A DNA stretch of 14,766 bases. Source: Propionibacteriaceae bacterium. Its GTDB lineage: Bacteria; Actinomycetota; Actinomycetes; Propionibacteriales; Propionibacteriaceae. Made by a program: the position numbers and the translations under genes. The notes beneath the pieces are model-generated. The model was given only the letters and a program-made list of their open reading frames with translations, searched no databases and was not told the origin of the DNA. The DNA lies in contig PMLO01000156.1 in NCBI GenBank assembly GCA_003158895.1, positions 3,837 through 18,602 on the forward strand. The letters run 5' to 3'. Below are positions 7,610-14,336 of the stretch, one piece after another. Position 1 is the stretch's first letter; the number at the start of each line of letters is the position of its first letter.

Positions 7610-7615
7610 TATAGT
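7610..7615 (+). promoter_or_regulatory. -10 element of the tRNA-Leu promoter
   Basis: TATAGT is an excellent -10 hexamer about 31 bp before the mature tRNA 5' end. The leader between them contains a short hairpin (CCGGT at 7624-7628 with ACCGG at 7635-7639). No clear -35 was found in the GC-rich end of the preceding gene. Confidence 0.55.
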
Positions 7616-7646
7616 CATCCGGGCCGGTGGAGACACCGGAGCACTC

Positions 7647-7731
7647 GTCCGGGTGGCGGAATAGGTAGACGCGCTAGCTTGAGGTGCTAGTGCCCGTAAA
7701 GGGCATGGAGGTTCAAGTCCTCTCTCGGACA
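7647..7731 (+). tRNA. tRNA-Leu (anticodon GAG)
   Basis: A complete class II tRNA. The acceptor stem is GTCCGGG (7647-7653) with CTCGGAC (7724-7730), including one G-U pair, and the discriminator is A7731. The anticodon stem CTAGC/GCTAG (7674-7678/7686-7690) encloses the loop TTGAGGT, with anticodon GAG at 7681-7683. The long variable arm is TGCCC/GGGCA (7691-7695/7701-7705). The T arm is GGAGG-TTCAAGT-CCTCT (7707-7723). CCA is not encoded. It reads CUC/CUU leucine codons. The repeats immediately downstream suggest that it has served as an integration site. Confidence 0.97.
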
Positions 7732-7768
7732 CACTGAAGTATGGCTCGCTGACTACGTGAAACACTAT

Positions 7769-7794
7769 CTGGCAAGGACTTTTGTCCTTGCCAG
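7769..7794. repeat. Perfect hairpin 37 bp after the tRNA
   Basis: CTGGCAAGGAC (7769-7779) and GTCCTTGCCAG (7784-7794) form an 11-bp perfect stem around a TTTT loop. The structure is symmetric on both strands and no T-run follows it. It could be a bidirectional transcription stop after tRNA-Leu, or part of the attachment-site structure described with the repeats just beyond it. Confidence 0.6.
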
Positions 7795-7796
7795 GT

Positions 7797-7875
7797 GTGG
7801 ACACAAGTGGACAGAAGTGTCCTCCACACCTACTCATTCCCCACGTATTCCCCACGGAAGTCCAGGCGTGGGGAA
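7797..7875. repeat. Cluster of short tandem and inverted repeats after tRNA-Leu; candidate integrase arm sites
   Basis: Two 10-bp tandem units GTGGACACAA/GTGGACAGAA (7797-7816) lie within an inverted repeat GGTGTGGA/TCCACACC (7794-7801/7823-7830). Next come two 11-bp tandem units ATTCCCCACGT/ATTCCCCACGG (7836-7857), and then the inverted copy CGTGGGGAA (7867-7875). Short direct and inverted repeats of this size next to a tRNA 3' end are the layout of arm-type binding sites for phage or ICE tyrosine recombinases. No integrase gene is recognisable in the window, so this may be a scar or one end of an island. Confidence 0.45.
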
Positions 7876-8675
7876 CAGCTCAGCCGCTCAACCCACCGTC
7901 TGGTGTCCCCCGGCCAGCTGTATCGCCCGTTACGAAGCGTGACGGGAGGACCGCTGCAGGGCTAGCCGACGAGCAAAGGGCAGGCGTGGCTTCGGGGAGA
8001 TCTCGTTGCTACCGAGCGGCCGGTACCGGACAGCGGTCAGAAGGTCGCCTGCCGAGCAGCAGATCGACCTTGCCGATCGACTCCAGGGGAATGTCCGCTC
8101 CGGTCATTCTGCAATTCCTTCCCGCCGGTTGTTCGGCGAGAGTGGAGGGCGTCGACGAATCCCCTCAGCCCTCAACATGACCATCTGGGACAACAAGCTC
8201 CCCCGGTCCACATAAGCGACGTCGCCTTGCGTTGTCGGGATCCCCGCCGACCGTCCCTGCCCAGGCCAAGCGACGGCAGGCGCTGACGGGCTGCAGAACG
8301 AACTTCTTGGATCGCATCCCCTCTCGTCTTCCGTCCGGGAAGTAAGCCCGGTCCTGGCGTCAGCCTGCCTAAACGACACCCCGACAGGCTTCGTGGACTT
8401 CCGTGTCGTCACAGAACCAAGGTCAACTACCTCTCCTCACGACACGAGGAACCCATCAATCGACCCGGACGGGCGTCGAGGCGGTCTTGAGACGTCAGCT
8501 TGAGTTGCCTGCTGGGGCCTCTGACGAGCGCACGTTGCTCACCACGCGGCATGCCCCATGCGCAGCTTCACTCCGCTCAGGCTTGGCCGCCTTCCCGATC
8601 AACTCCTGTGTCGTCCACTCGTTGCGGCTAGACTCGCGCCACCTTCGTCCGATTCGAATCCGGGGTGATCGCAGG
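7876..8675. other. 800-bp stretch without a convincing gene
   Basis: Open frames here (plus 7782-8180, minus 8104-8412, and the upstream extension of the copper gene from 8403) have irregular composition, no good ribosome sites and no recognisable motif. On the minus strand a 102-codon frame (8412 to 8104) ends in TGA overlapping an ATG of a 32-codon frame (8107 to 8009). This could be a frameshifted gene remnant, but I do not recognise it. The region starts at the post-tRNA repeats and ends at the copper module. Decayed mobile DNA is the most likely content. Confidence 0.4.
8629..8634 (+). promoter_or_regulatory. Possible -10 element for the copper operon
   Basis: TAGACT sits 41 bp before the GTG start. 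It is preceded by GCGGC, as in the GCGGCTAATGT promoter at 7157-7167, so it may be a vegetative-type -10. No good -35 or ECF-type GGAAC element is visible at the right spacing. Confidence 0.3.
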
Positions 8676-10709
8676 GTGTCTGAGCCGTCGGACGTTGCCC
8701 CAGTTCCTCGACTGTCGACGGGGACCATTCTGGCGATCTGGCTGACGATCGGTGCCGCGGTCTTTCTCACGGCGGCGACCTCCGTCCTGCTGGCACAGCA
8801 ACCACCGCTGCCGGGCCGGCTCGGCGCGGACAACGTGACGGGTGTGGTCGCTCTGCTGGGCGACGTGGTGGCGCGTCTCGCCGGCGCTGCGACACTCGGG
8901 TTGTTGGCAGCGATCGTGGTGTTCTCGCCATCCCGGGCGGACGACGCGCCTCAACGGCCCGACGATCGCCTCTGCCGGTGGTTGGTGCGGTCAGCGCAAG
9001 TGTGGTTTGCCGCGTCGGTTCTCATGACTTTTGCCAATCCCAGCTTCGTCGAGGGCATGGCGGTGGGGGACTCGTTCCGTGCGGACGCGTGGTGGCTGTT
9101 CGTGACGTCTACGACGAGCGACCTGGCGTGGGTCGCGTCGGCGCTTGTGGCCCTTGCGATCATGATGCTCGGCTGGTGGGGGCGGGACGGTTCTGCTTTC
9201 ACTCTGGCGTGGCTGGGCGGAGCGGTTGCGACGGTGTTCGTTGCGGTCACTGGCGGTGTTTCGGTCGGGCTGAACCATGACTGGGCGACTGACGCGGTGG
9301 GGTTGGCAACCCTGGCGTCGGTCACCCTCTGCAGCGGAGCGGTCGGTGCCTTGGCAGCGATCGCTGTGGATCCCAGCAGAGGCGATGCCGCGATCCGCCG
9401 GTACCACCGGGCTGTCCCGCTGCTGATCGCCGTGGTTGTGGTCGGCTATGGGATCGGTGCGTGGCAGCAGCTGGCAGGGGTCTCCCCGTTTGCGACGGTC
9501 TATGGGCTGCCCGTGGTTGCCGGATGCGGCATCGTGGCCTTGCTGGTCGTCAGTTGGCTGTGGCGGCAATTCGCCGAGCGGACGAGGGACACCGCATCCT
9601 GGCGGCGGCCAACCCATTCGGTGGCGCGTGACGTGATCCTGCTGATCGTGGGCCTGACGAGCCTCACCGTGGCAACGTACCTGTCTCCTCCTCGCTTCAT
9701 CGTCCCCCAGAGCATCCAGATCAACTATCTGGGCTACGAGGTGAACCTACCCGCCACACTTGCGCGGCTGACCGGCCTCGGCCGTCCGAATCTCTTCTGG
9801 CTCGTGCTGTCGTTGACTGCTGCCGGCCTCTACGTCTGGGGTGTCGTGCGGGTTACCCGGCGCGGCGGACGGTGGCCACTCTCCCGGTTGCTGTTCTGGC
9901 TGGCCGGGTGGGCACTGACCCTCTATCTGGCAGTGAGTGGGTTGTGGTTGTACTCCACGGCTGTCTTCAGCTGGCACATGCTCGTCCACATGACCGTAAA
10001 CATGATGATCCCGGTCCTGTGCGTCCTGGGCGCCCCGATCAGCTTGGTGTACGCCGCCTCCCGTCCACGTCTGCCTGGTGAATTCGTCGGGGCTCAGGAA
10101 CTGTTGAGTCGCCTGGCCGAGAACCGGCTGGTCCGTGTTCTTCTGAGCCCACCGTTGGTGTGGCTGAACTACGTGGGATCCTTGTTCCTGGTCTACTTCA
10201 GCTCGCTGTTCCCATGGCTGATGCGCTATCACTGGGGTCACCAGTCGATGCTGCTGTACTTCATGGTCGCCGGGTACGCGTTCTTCGGCCTGTTGGTCGG
10301 TCCCGATCGTCACCCCTGGCAGCTCCCCTACATCGTCAGGTTCGCGCTGCTGCTGAGCATCATGCCGTTCCACGCCATCTTCGCGGTCGGGATCATGCAG
10401 TCGCGGACCATTCTTGGCGAACAGTTCTACCGGAGCATCGATGTGAGCTGGGTCGGCGACCTGCTGAACAATCAGAACATCGCCGGCCAGTTGACGTGGT
10501 TCACTGGTGAGATTCCCGCCTTTGTGGCGGTGGTCATGTTGGCGGCACAGTGGTTCCGCAGTGACAGCTCTCAGGCCGCGGCCGCGGACCGGCTCGCCGA
10601 TGCCGGTGGTTCCAGCGACGAGCTGGACGCGTACAACGACATGCTTGCCCAACTCGCCAGCCGCGACCCGGGCGAACCCACGACGCTTTCGAAGGACGGT
10701 GACTGGTGA
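8676..10709 (+). CDS. CopD-CtaG (caa3 assembly) fusion copper membrane protein, CtiP/Rv0102-like
   Basis: A polytopic membrane protein of 677 residues predicted to move or deliver copper for cytochrome c oxidase. Residues about 15-335 form a CopD-like half with several helices. Residues about 370-625 form a CtaG_Caa3 half with FSWHMLVHMTVNMMIPVL (431-448: His434, His438 and four Met), LGAPISL, MRYHWGHQSML (516-526: His519, His522) and MPFHAIFAVGIM (563-574: His566). These His/Met positions are likely copper ligands. From family knowledge, the same fusion is found in M. tuberculosis Rv0102 next to ctpB and in C. glutamicum CtiP, both tied to SigC and copper supply. The GTG at 8676 is chosen because it follows GGGGTGAT and begins the hydrophilic leader of the first helix; the open frame back to 8403 looks non-coding. 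The stop overlaps the ATPase start. Direction of copper transport is not shown by sequence. Confidence 0.88.
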   Translation: MSEPSDVAPVPRLSTGTILAIWLTIGAAVFLTAATSVLLAQQPPLPGRLGADNVTGVVALLGDVVARLAGAATLGLLAAIVVFSPSRADDAPQRPDDRLCRWLVRSAQVWFAASVLMTFANPSFVEGMAVGDSFRADAWWLFVTSTTSDLAWVASALVALAIMMLGWWGRDGSAFTLAWLGGAVATVFVAVTGGVSVGLNHDWATDAVGLATLASVTLCSGAVGALAAIAVDPSRGDAAIRRYHRAVPLLIAVVVVGYGIGAWQQLAGVSPFATVYGLPVVAGCGIVALLVVSWLWRQFAERTRDTASWRRPTHSVARDVILLIVGLTSLTVATYLSPPRFIVPQSIQINYLGYEVNLPATLARLTGLGRPNLFWLVLSLTAAGLYVWGVVRVTRRGGRWPLSRLLFWLAGWALTLYLAVSGLWLYSTAVFSWHMLVHMTVNMMIPVLCVLGAPISLVYAASRPRLPGEFVGAQELLSRLAENRLVRVLLSPPLVWLNYVGSLFLVYFSSLFPWLMRYHWGHQSMLLYFMVAGYAFFGLLVGPDRHPWQLPYIVRFALLLSIMPFHAIFAVGIMQSRTILGEQFYRSIDVSWVGDLLNNQNIAGQLTWFTGEIPAFVAVVMLAAQWFRSDSSQAAAADRLADAGGSSDELDAYNDMLAQLASRDPGEPTTLSKDGDW

Positions 10710-12982
10710 TGGCGGCTGAGCTGACACAGATGGCGAACGCGGAAGATCTTCTGGGAGATCGGGTCGAGCTGGACGTATCGGGGATGACCTGCGCCGCCTG
10801 CGCTGGTCGCATCGAGCGGAAGCTCAACAAGCTGGACGGGGCTCGCGCGACCGTCAACTACGCCACCGAGCGGGCGATGGTTTTGGGGTGGTCGCCGGAG
10901 CGCACATCCGACCTGATTGATGCGATCCGTGCCGCCGGCTACGACGCCAGGCCTGTGACCGAAGACGCCGCGCCGGACGGGTACAGCGACCGGGTCAAGA
11001 TGCTTCGGAATCGTCTGATCGTTGCGGCCGCGCTGGCGATCCCGCTCGGGGACGCCGCGATCGTGCTTGCTCTGTCTCCGCAGGTGCGGTTCCCGGGGTG
11101 GGAATGGGCTTTGATTGCCGGGGCGATCCCGGTGGTCTTCTGGTGCGCGTTGCCGTTCCACCGAGCCGCCTGGCGCAACCTTCGGCATGGTGGCACGAGT
11201 ATGGACACCTTGGTGTCCCTCGGTGTACTAGCAGCATTCTTCTGGTCCGTGGCGGGCACACTATTCAGGGTCCCTGGCCAGTCCTATTGGTTTGGCTATG
11301 GCATGGCACCAGAGGGGGCGGACAGCCTGTACCTGGAGGCTGCCGCCGCCATCACCACTTTTCTCCTGGCCGGTCGTTATGTCGAGGCGCGCTCCAAACG
11401 ATCTGCCCGCGGTGTGCTGTCGGCGATCGGAAAGCTGGCGCCCACATCGGTGCGGGTTCTTCGAGACGGTGGCGAGGAGGTTGTCCCGATCGGTGAGCTG
11501 CGTGTCGGGGAACGCTTCGTGGTCCGGCCCGGTGAACGCATCGCCACCGACGGACAGGTCGTCAACGGAACGTCGTCGATCGACACCTCAGCCATGACCG
11601 GTGAGGCTGAACCATTCGAGGTCACCACCAACAGCCGAGTCCTGGCCGGTACCACCAACCTCAATGGCGCTCTCGTCGTGGAGGCCCGGCGCATTGGTGC
11701 GCACACCCAACTGGCCGAGCTCGCTGTGCTGGCCGAGCAGGCACAGGCGCGCAAGGCCTCCATCCAGACCCTGGTCGACAAGGTCGTTGCGGTGTTCGTC
11801 CCTTCAGTGCTCGGTATCTCCGCCGTGACGCTCGTGGTCTGGTTGCTGGCCGGTGGCGGCCCCCGTACCGCGTTCAGCGCAGCGATGTCGGTGCTGATCA
11901 TTGCCTGTCCCTGCGCGCTGGGGCTTGCGACACCAACGGCACTCATGGTCGGAGTTGGTCGGGGCGGACAGCTCGGCATCCTGATCAAGGGGCCGGATGC
12001 ACTCGAGTCTTCTGGCGTGATCGACACTGTGGTGCTCGACAAGACCGGCACGCTCACGACCGGCGTCATGAGGCTGGTCGACTTCACACCCCTCGGGGGA
12101 GCCGACGAGCTGGCCCTGCTGACGTTGACCAGCGCCGTGGAGAATGACTCCGAGCATCCGATCGCCCGCGCCCTGGTCTCCGAGGCCAAGGCCCGCGGGC
12201 TTGTCCCGCCGCGTGCTGAGCAGGTACAGGCGTTGCCGGGATCCGGAGTCGAAGGCGTCGTCATGGCCGCAGATGGCGTGGGCCGGCAGGTGCTCCTCGG
12301 CAACGCGGACCTGATGCGGGAGCGCGGTCTGGCGGTACCGGAACCAGCCATGGCCGCGGTCGATGCGGCAGCCGTCGCTGGCCGCACCGCAATCCTGATC
12401 GGCATCGACGGAACAGTTTCGGGCTACTTCAGCGTCGCCGACACCATCAAGGCGTCTGCCCCTGAGGCGGTGGCCCGCCTGCGAAAGCTGGGCCTACGGA
12501 CCATCCTGCTGACCGGTGATCGACGCAGCGCGGCCGATGATGTGGCCCGCCTCGTAGGCGTGGACGAGGTCGTTGCTGAGGTACTCCCCAGCGAAAAGGC
12601 CGACGTCATCGAGAAGCTCCAAGCCGAAGGCCGACGCGTCGCGATGGTCGGGGACGGCATCAACGACGCAGGCGCGCTGGCAACCGCCAACCTCGGGATG
12701 GCGATGGTGAGCGGGACCGACGTGGCGCTCAAGTCCGCCGACATCATCCTGGTGCGACGAAGCCTCGACGTCATCCCGGATGCCATTCAACTGTCACGTC
12801 GCACCCTCCGCACGATCCGCGGGAACCTGGTGTGGGCGTTCGGCTACAACGTGGCCGCGATCCCGCTGGCAGCTACGGGCCACCTCAATCCGCTCATCGC
12901 AGGGTTCGCGATGTCGCTGTCCAGCGTCTTCGTGGTCACCAACTCCATGCGTTTGCGGCGGTTCAAGGCCGGCGCGAACTGA
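10706..12982 (+). CDS. Copper-type P1B ATPase (CopA/CtpB-like)
   Basis: An ATP-driven Cu(I) transporter of 758 residues. Domains in order: an N-terminal heavy-metal-associated domain with GMTCAAC (26-32); membrane helices; the actuator motif TGEAEP (298-303); the membrane metal site CPC (401-403); the phosphorylation site DKTGT (445-449, Asp445); the P1B nucleotide motif SEHP (482-485); the hinge GDGINDAG (649-656); and the last helices with YN (714-715) and MSLSS (736-740). CPC with YN and MxxSS marks the Cu(I) subgroup. The hinge has Gly where NDAPAL is usual, probably a tolerated change. Translation may start at GTG 10706 or ATG 10709, both overlapping the CopD-CtaG stop; GAAGGA lies at 10691-10696. 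Such enzymes export Cu(I) from the cytoplasm, either for detoxification or for oxidase assembly. The partner gene favours oxidase assembly. Confidence 0.94.
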   Translation: MMAAELTQMANAEDLLGDRVELDVSGMTCAACAGRIERKLNKLDGARATVNYATERAMVLGWSPERTSDLIDAIRAAGYDARPVTEDAAPDGYSDRVKMLRNRLIVAAALAIPLGDAAIVLALSPQVRFPGWEWALIAGAIPVVFWCALPFHRAAWRNLRHGGTSMDTLVSLGVLAAFFWSVAGTLFRVPGQSYWFGYGMAPEGADSLYLEAAAAITTFLLAGRYVEARSKRSARGVLSAIGKLAPTSVRVLRDGGEEVVPIGELRVGERFVVRPGERIATDGQVVNGTSSIDTSAMTGEAEPFEVTTNSRVLAGTTNLNGALVVEARRIGAHTQLAELAVLAEQAQARKASIQTLVDKVVAVFVPSVLGISAVTLVVWLLAGGGPRTAFSAAMSVLIIACPCALGLATPTALMVGVGRGGQLGILIKGPDALESSGVIDTVVLDKTGTLTTGVMRLVDFTPLGGADELALLTLTSAVENDSEHPIARALVSEAKARGLVPPRAEQVQALPGSGVEGVVMAADGVGRQVLLGNADLMRERGLAVPEPAMAAVDAAAVAGRTAILIGIDGTVSGYFSVADTIKASAPEAVARLRKLGLRTILLTGDRRSAADDVARLVGVDEVVAEVLPSEKADVIEKLQAEGRRVAMVGDGINDAGALATANLGMAMVSGTDVALKSADIILVRRSLDVIPDAIQLSRRTLRTIRGNLVWAFGYNVAAIPLAATGHLNPLIAGFAMSLSSVFVVTNSMRLRRFKAGAN

Positions 12983-12988
12983 CCGACC

Positions 12989-13315
12989 TCAGCTCGCCGT
13001 CACCGACGACTGCGTCTGACATGTGCAGCCAGGGCCGCACTGACAGTCCGTGCACAGGCAGGCCCCGCCAGTTCGGCAGGCGCACAGCGTGACGTCGATG
13101 CGGTTCACGACGCTCTCCCCGAGCGCTGGCTGAACCACAGGCAGTCTTCGTATGCCGGTGTTCACGACCCTCGCGTTGTCGAGCCATGTCGAGCACGAAG
13201 CGCACTCAGAGAGGTGCTGCATCAGGTCGCCCATCGCGACCGTAGGCTCTTCGCCGTCCAGGAGCGCGGACAAGGCAGCGCGCCAGGTGTCCTCTGCTGG
13301 GTCTGCTCGGTCCAT
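12989..13315 (-). CDS. Zinc-finger (ZAS) anti-sigma factor with an eight-cysteine metallothionein-like tail
   Basis: A 108-residue soluble protein. Residues 1-50 resemble a short ZAS anti-sigma domain with HLSECASC (34-41; His34-x3-Cys38-x2-Cys41), the metal-binding motif of RsrA/ChrR-type anti-sigma factors. There is no membrane segment. Residues 78-99 hold eight Cys (78, 80, 86, 88, 91, 93, 97, 99), ending CQCGPGCTC, a thiol-rich site suited to Cu(I) or Zn. It is convergent with the copper ATPase (6 bp apart) and near a SigC-like sigma factor on the same strand. By inference it binds that sigma factor and senses copper or thiol state through the tail. No Shine-Dalgarno is seen. A -10-like TAACAT (13327 to 13322) lies six bases upstream of the ATG, so it is probably leaderless. 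Confidence 0.82.
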   Translation of the reverse strand: MDRADPAEDTWRAALSALLDGEEPTVAMGDLMQHLSECASCSTWLDNARVVNTGIRRLPVVQPALGESVVNRIDVTLCACRTGGACLCTDCQCGPGCTCQTQSSVTAS

Positions 13316-13321
13316 TGCCGC

Positions 13322-13327
13322 ATGTTA
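13322..13327 (-). promoter_or_regulatory. -10 element for a leaderless anti-sigma transcript
   Basis: On the minus strand TAACAT is followed by six bases and then the ATG of the anti-sigma gene. Spacing is the same as for the aldo/keto reductase (TAGGGT, six bases, ATG). A clear -35 is not seen. Confidence 0.4.
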
Positions 13328-13369
13328 CGTGAGCCTGCCGATTTCGGTAGTGCGAATGTGCGGAGAGCA

Positions 13370-13395
13370 GGAACTTGGGGCCCGACGCAGACGAC
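13370..13395 (+). promoter_or_regulatory. Candidate ECF sigma promoter for the DUF5134 gene
   Basis: GGAAC (13370-13374) and CGAC (13392-13395) are separated by 17 bp, the general layout of ECF sigma promoters. A transcript would begin near 13402, just before the structured leader. An overlapping TAGACG (13404-13409) could be an alternative vegetative -10. Assignment to the adjacent SigC-like factor is inference. Confidence 0.4.
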
Positions 13396-13405
13396 TCTCT
13401 CAGTA

Positions 13406-13460
13406 GACGCGACACCGTCGCGTCCCCGAGCCCGGCTCGGTCGCTCGGGAAGGGGACGCC
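13406..13460 (+). promoter_or_regulatory. Structured 5' leader with overlapping hairpins that bury the DUF5134 ribosome site
   Basis: Three dyads overlap. Stem A is GACGCGAC (13406-13413) with GTCGCGTC (13417-13424). Stem B is CCGAGC (13426-13431) with GCTCGG (13435-13440). Stem C is GCGTCCCC (13420-13427) with GGGGACGC (13452-13459). Stems A and C share 13420-13424 and cannot form together. The 3' arm of stem C contains part of the Shine-Dalgarno (GGAAGGGG, 13448-13455) next to the ATG at 13461. This is the sequestor/anti-sequestor layout of translational switches. Stem A could also be a DNA operator. The pairing is seen in the sequence; the regulatory role is inferred. Confidence 0.5.
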
Positions 13461-14327
13461 ATGTTTGCGTTTGCAGACACGCCGGTGAAGTTCGTGGGCC
13501 TGCTGTTGTTGTTCGCCTGGTGCACGCTGTGGAGCATCTACGAGTTGACACGGCCTCAGGATGTGCGGCAGCGGATCTCGAATGCTCTCCATCTGGTGAT
13601 GGCCGTGGTGATGTTGCTGATGGTGGCCCCGATCACCTGGAAAGGCCTGATCGCGGTCGTTCCCACCTTCGCCCTTGTGGGCGTGTTCGCACTGTCCACC
13701 GCATGGTTCGTCTGGCTGGCGGTCGACGCGGTCCGTGCATCGGATCGCTCCGGTTGGCTGCACTTCCTCGGCCACGCGGCGATGTTCGGCGCGATGACCT
13801 GGCACCTGTCGGCGATGGCCGTGATGCAAGCGGCCATGTCCCACGGCATGGGAATGGGCACGGGTTCCGGCACCGGCATGGACAAGAGCCAGTTGATGGC
13901 GGCGCAGAGCAAGCCGGGCGGAACGCTATGGATCTTCGCTCTCGTTGGCATTCCCTTCATGACCTACCTCCTGATTTCCAGCCTCCGGTCCCTGTGGCAG
14001 GCAGTGCAATCCCGATCGGCAGTTGCCGAAGCCACCTGCCCCTGCGGGCCGGACTGCACCTGCGGACCTGAGTGCTCGTGCTGGGTGAACCACACCGACG
14101 CGACCGTCCGCGAACCCGACCTGGTCGCCTCCGGCGGCGCAGCGCCGGTACGCCTCGCCGTTGCCCCAGCCGTGAGCACCCACAGCTGTCATGAGGTACG
14201 GCCTGTCGGCACTGTGAAGTACCGCCTCGAGGTCATCTCTGCTTTCGCGATGAACTTCGGCATGTTCTGGATGAGCACAGGGCTGCTCGTCGCGATCCTC
14301 CCCTTCTTCGCGATGTTCGCGTTCTGA
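13461..14327 (+). CDS. DUF5134-like six-helix membrane protein with Met/His-rich loop and cytoplasmic Cys cluster
   Basis: A 288-residue membrane protein, most likely of the DUF5134 family, which often neighbours actinobacterial copper genes; its function is not established. Hydrophobic segments lie near 9-29, 42-60, 62-88, 99-125, 156-176 and 257-286. Positive residues in loops 30-40, 91-96 and 177-186 put these inside. That places the loop 126-154 (MSHGMGMGTGSGTGMDK and following, Met/His-rich) outside, and the loop 177-256 inside. The inner loop carries CPCGPDCTCGPECSC (193-207), six Cys in CxC pairs, plus Cys243 and two His. The helix 105-122 adds further His and Met (HAAMFGAMTWHLSAM). 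Copper binding on both faces is therefore plausible. The start is supported by GGAAGGGG just upstream. It converges on the sigma gene with 9 bp between stops. Confidence 0.78.
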   Translation: MFAFADTPVKFVGLLLLFAWCTLWSIYELTRPQDVRQRISNALHLVMAVVMLLMVAPITWKGLIAVVPTFALVGVFALSTAWFVWLAVDAVRASDRSGWLHFLGHAAMFGAMTWHLSAMAVMQAAMSHGMGMGTGSGTGMDKSQLMAAQSKPGGTLWIFALVGIPFMTYLLISSLRSLWQAVQSRSAVAEATCPCGPDCTCGPECSCWVNHTDATVREPDLVASGGAAPVRLAVAPAVSTHSCHEVRPVGTVKYRLEVISAFAMNFGMFWMSTGLLVAILPFFAMFAF

Positions 14328-14336
14328 GCACTCGTG

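Noticed and set aside
7769..7794. Hairpin as a classical Rho-independent terminator
   Set aside because: There is no T-tract after the stem on either strand; the only T-run is in the loop.
7574..7855. Minus-strand frame of 93 codons containing GLEPPCPLRALAPQAS
   Set aside because: It is the antisense translation of tRNA-Leu, a well-known false protein. The part beyond the tRNA has no recognisable domain.
7836..7875. Short repeats as a possible CRISPR remnant
   Set aside because: Units are only 10-11 bp, tandem without spacers and include an inverted copy; no cas genes are present.
7782..8180. Plus-strand frame of 132 codons
   Set aside because: Begins inside the post-tRNA repeat cluster, has no ribosome site, and its codon use and product are unlike a real protein.
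8403..8675. Upstream in-frame extension of the CopD-CtaG fusion (91 codons)
   Set aside because: Low-complexity, no family similarity, no ribosome site at 8403; the GTG at 8676 fits the family's N-terminus and is preceded by a purine-rich site.
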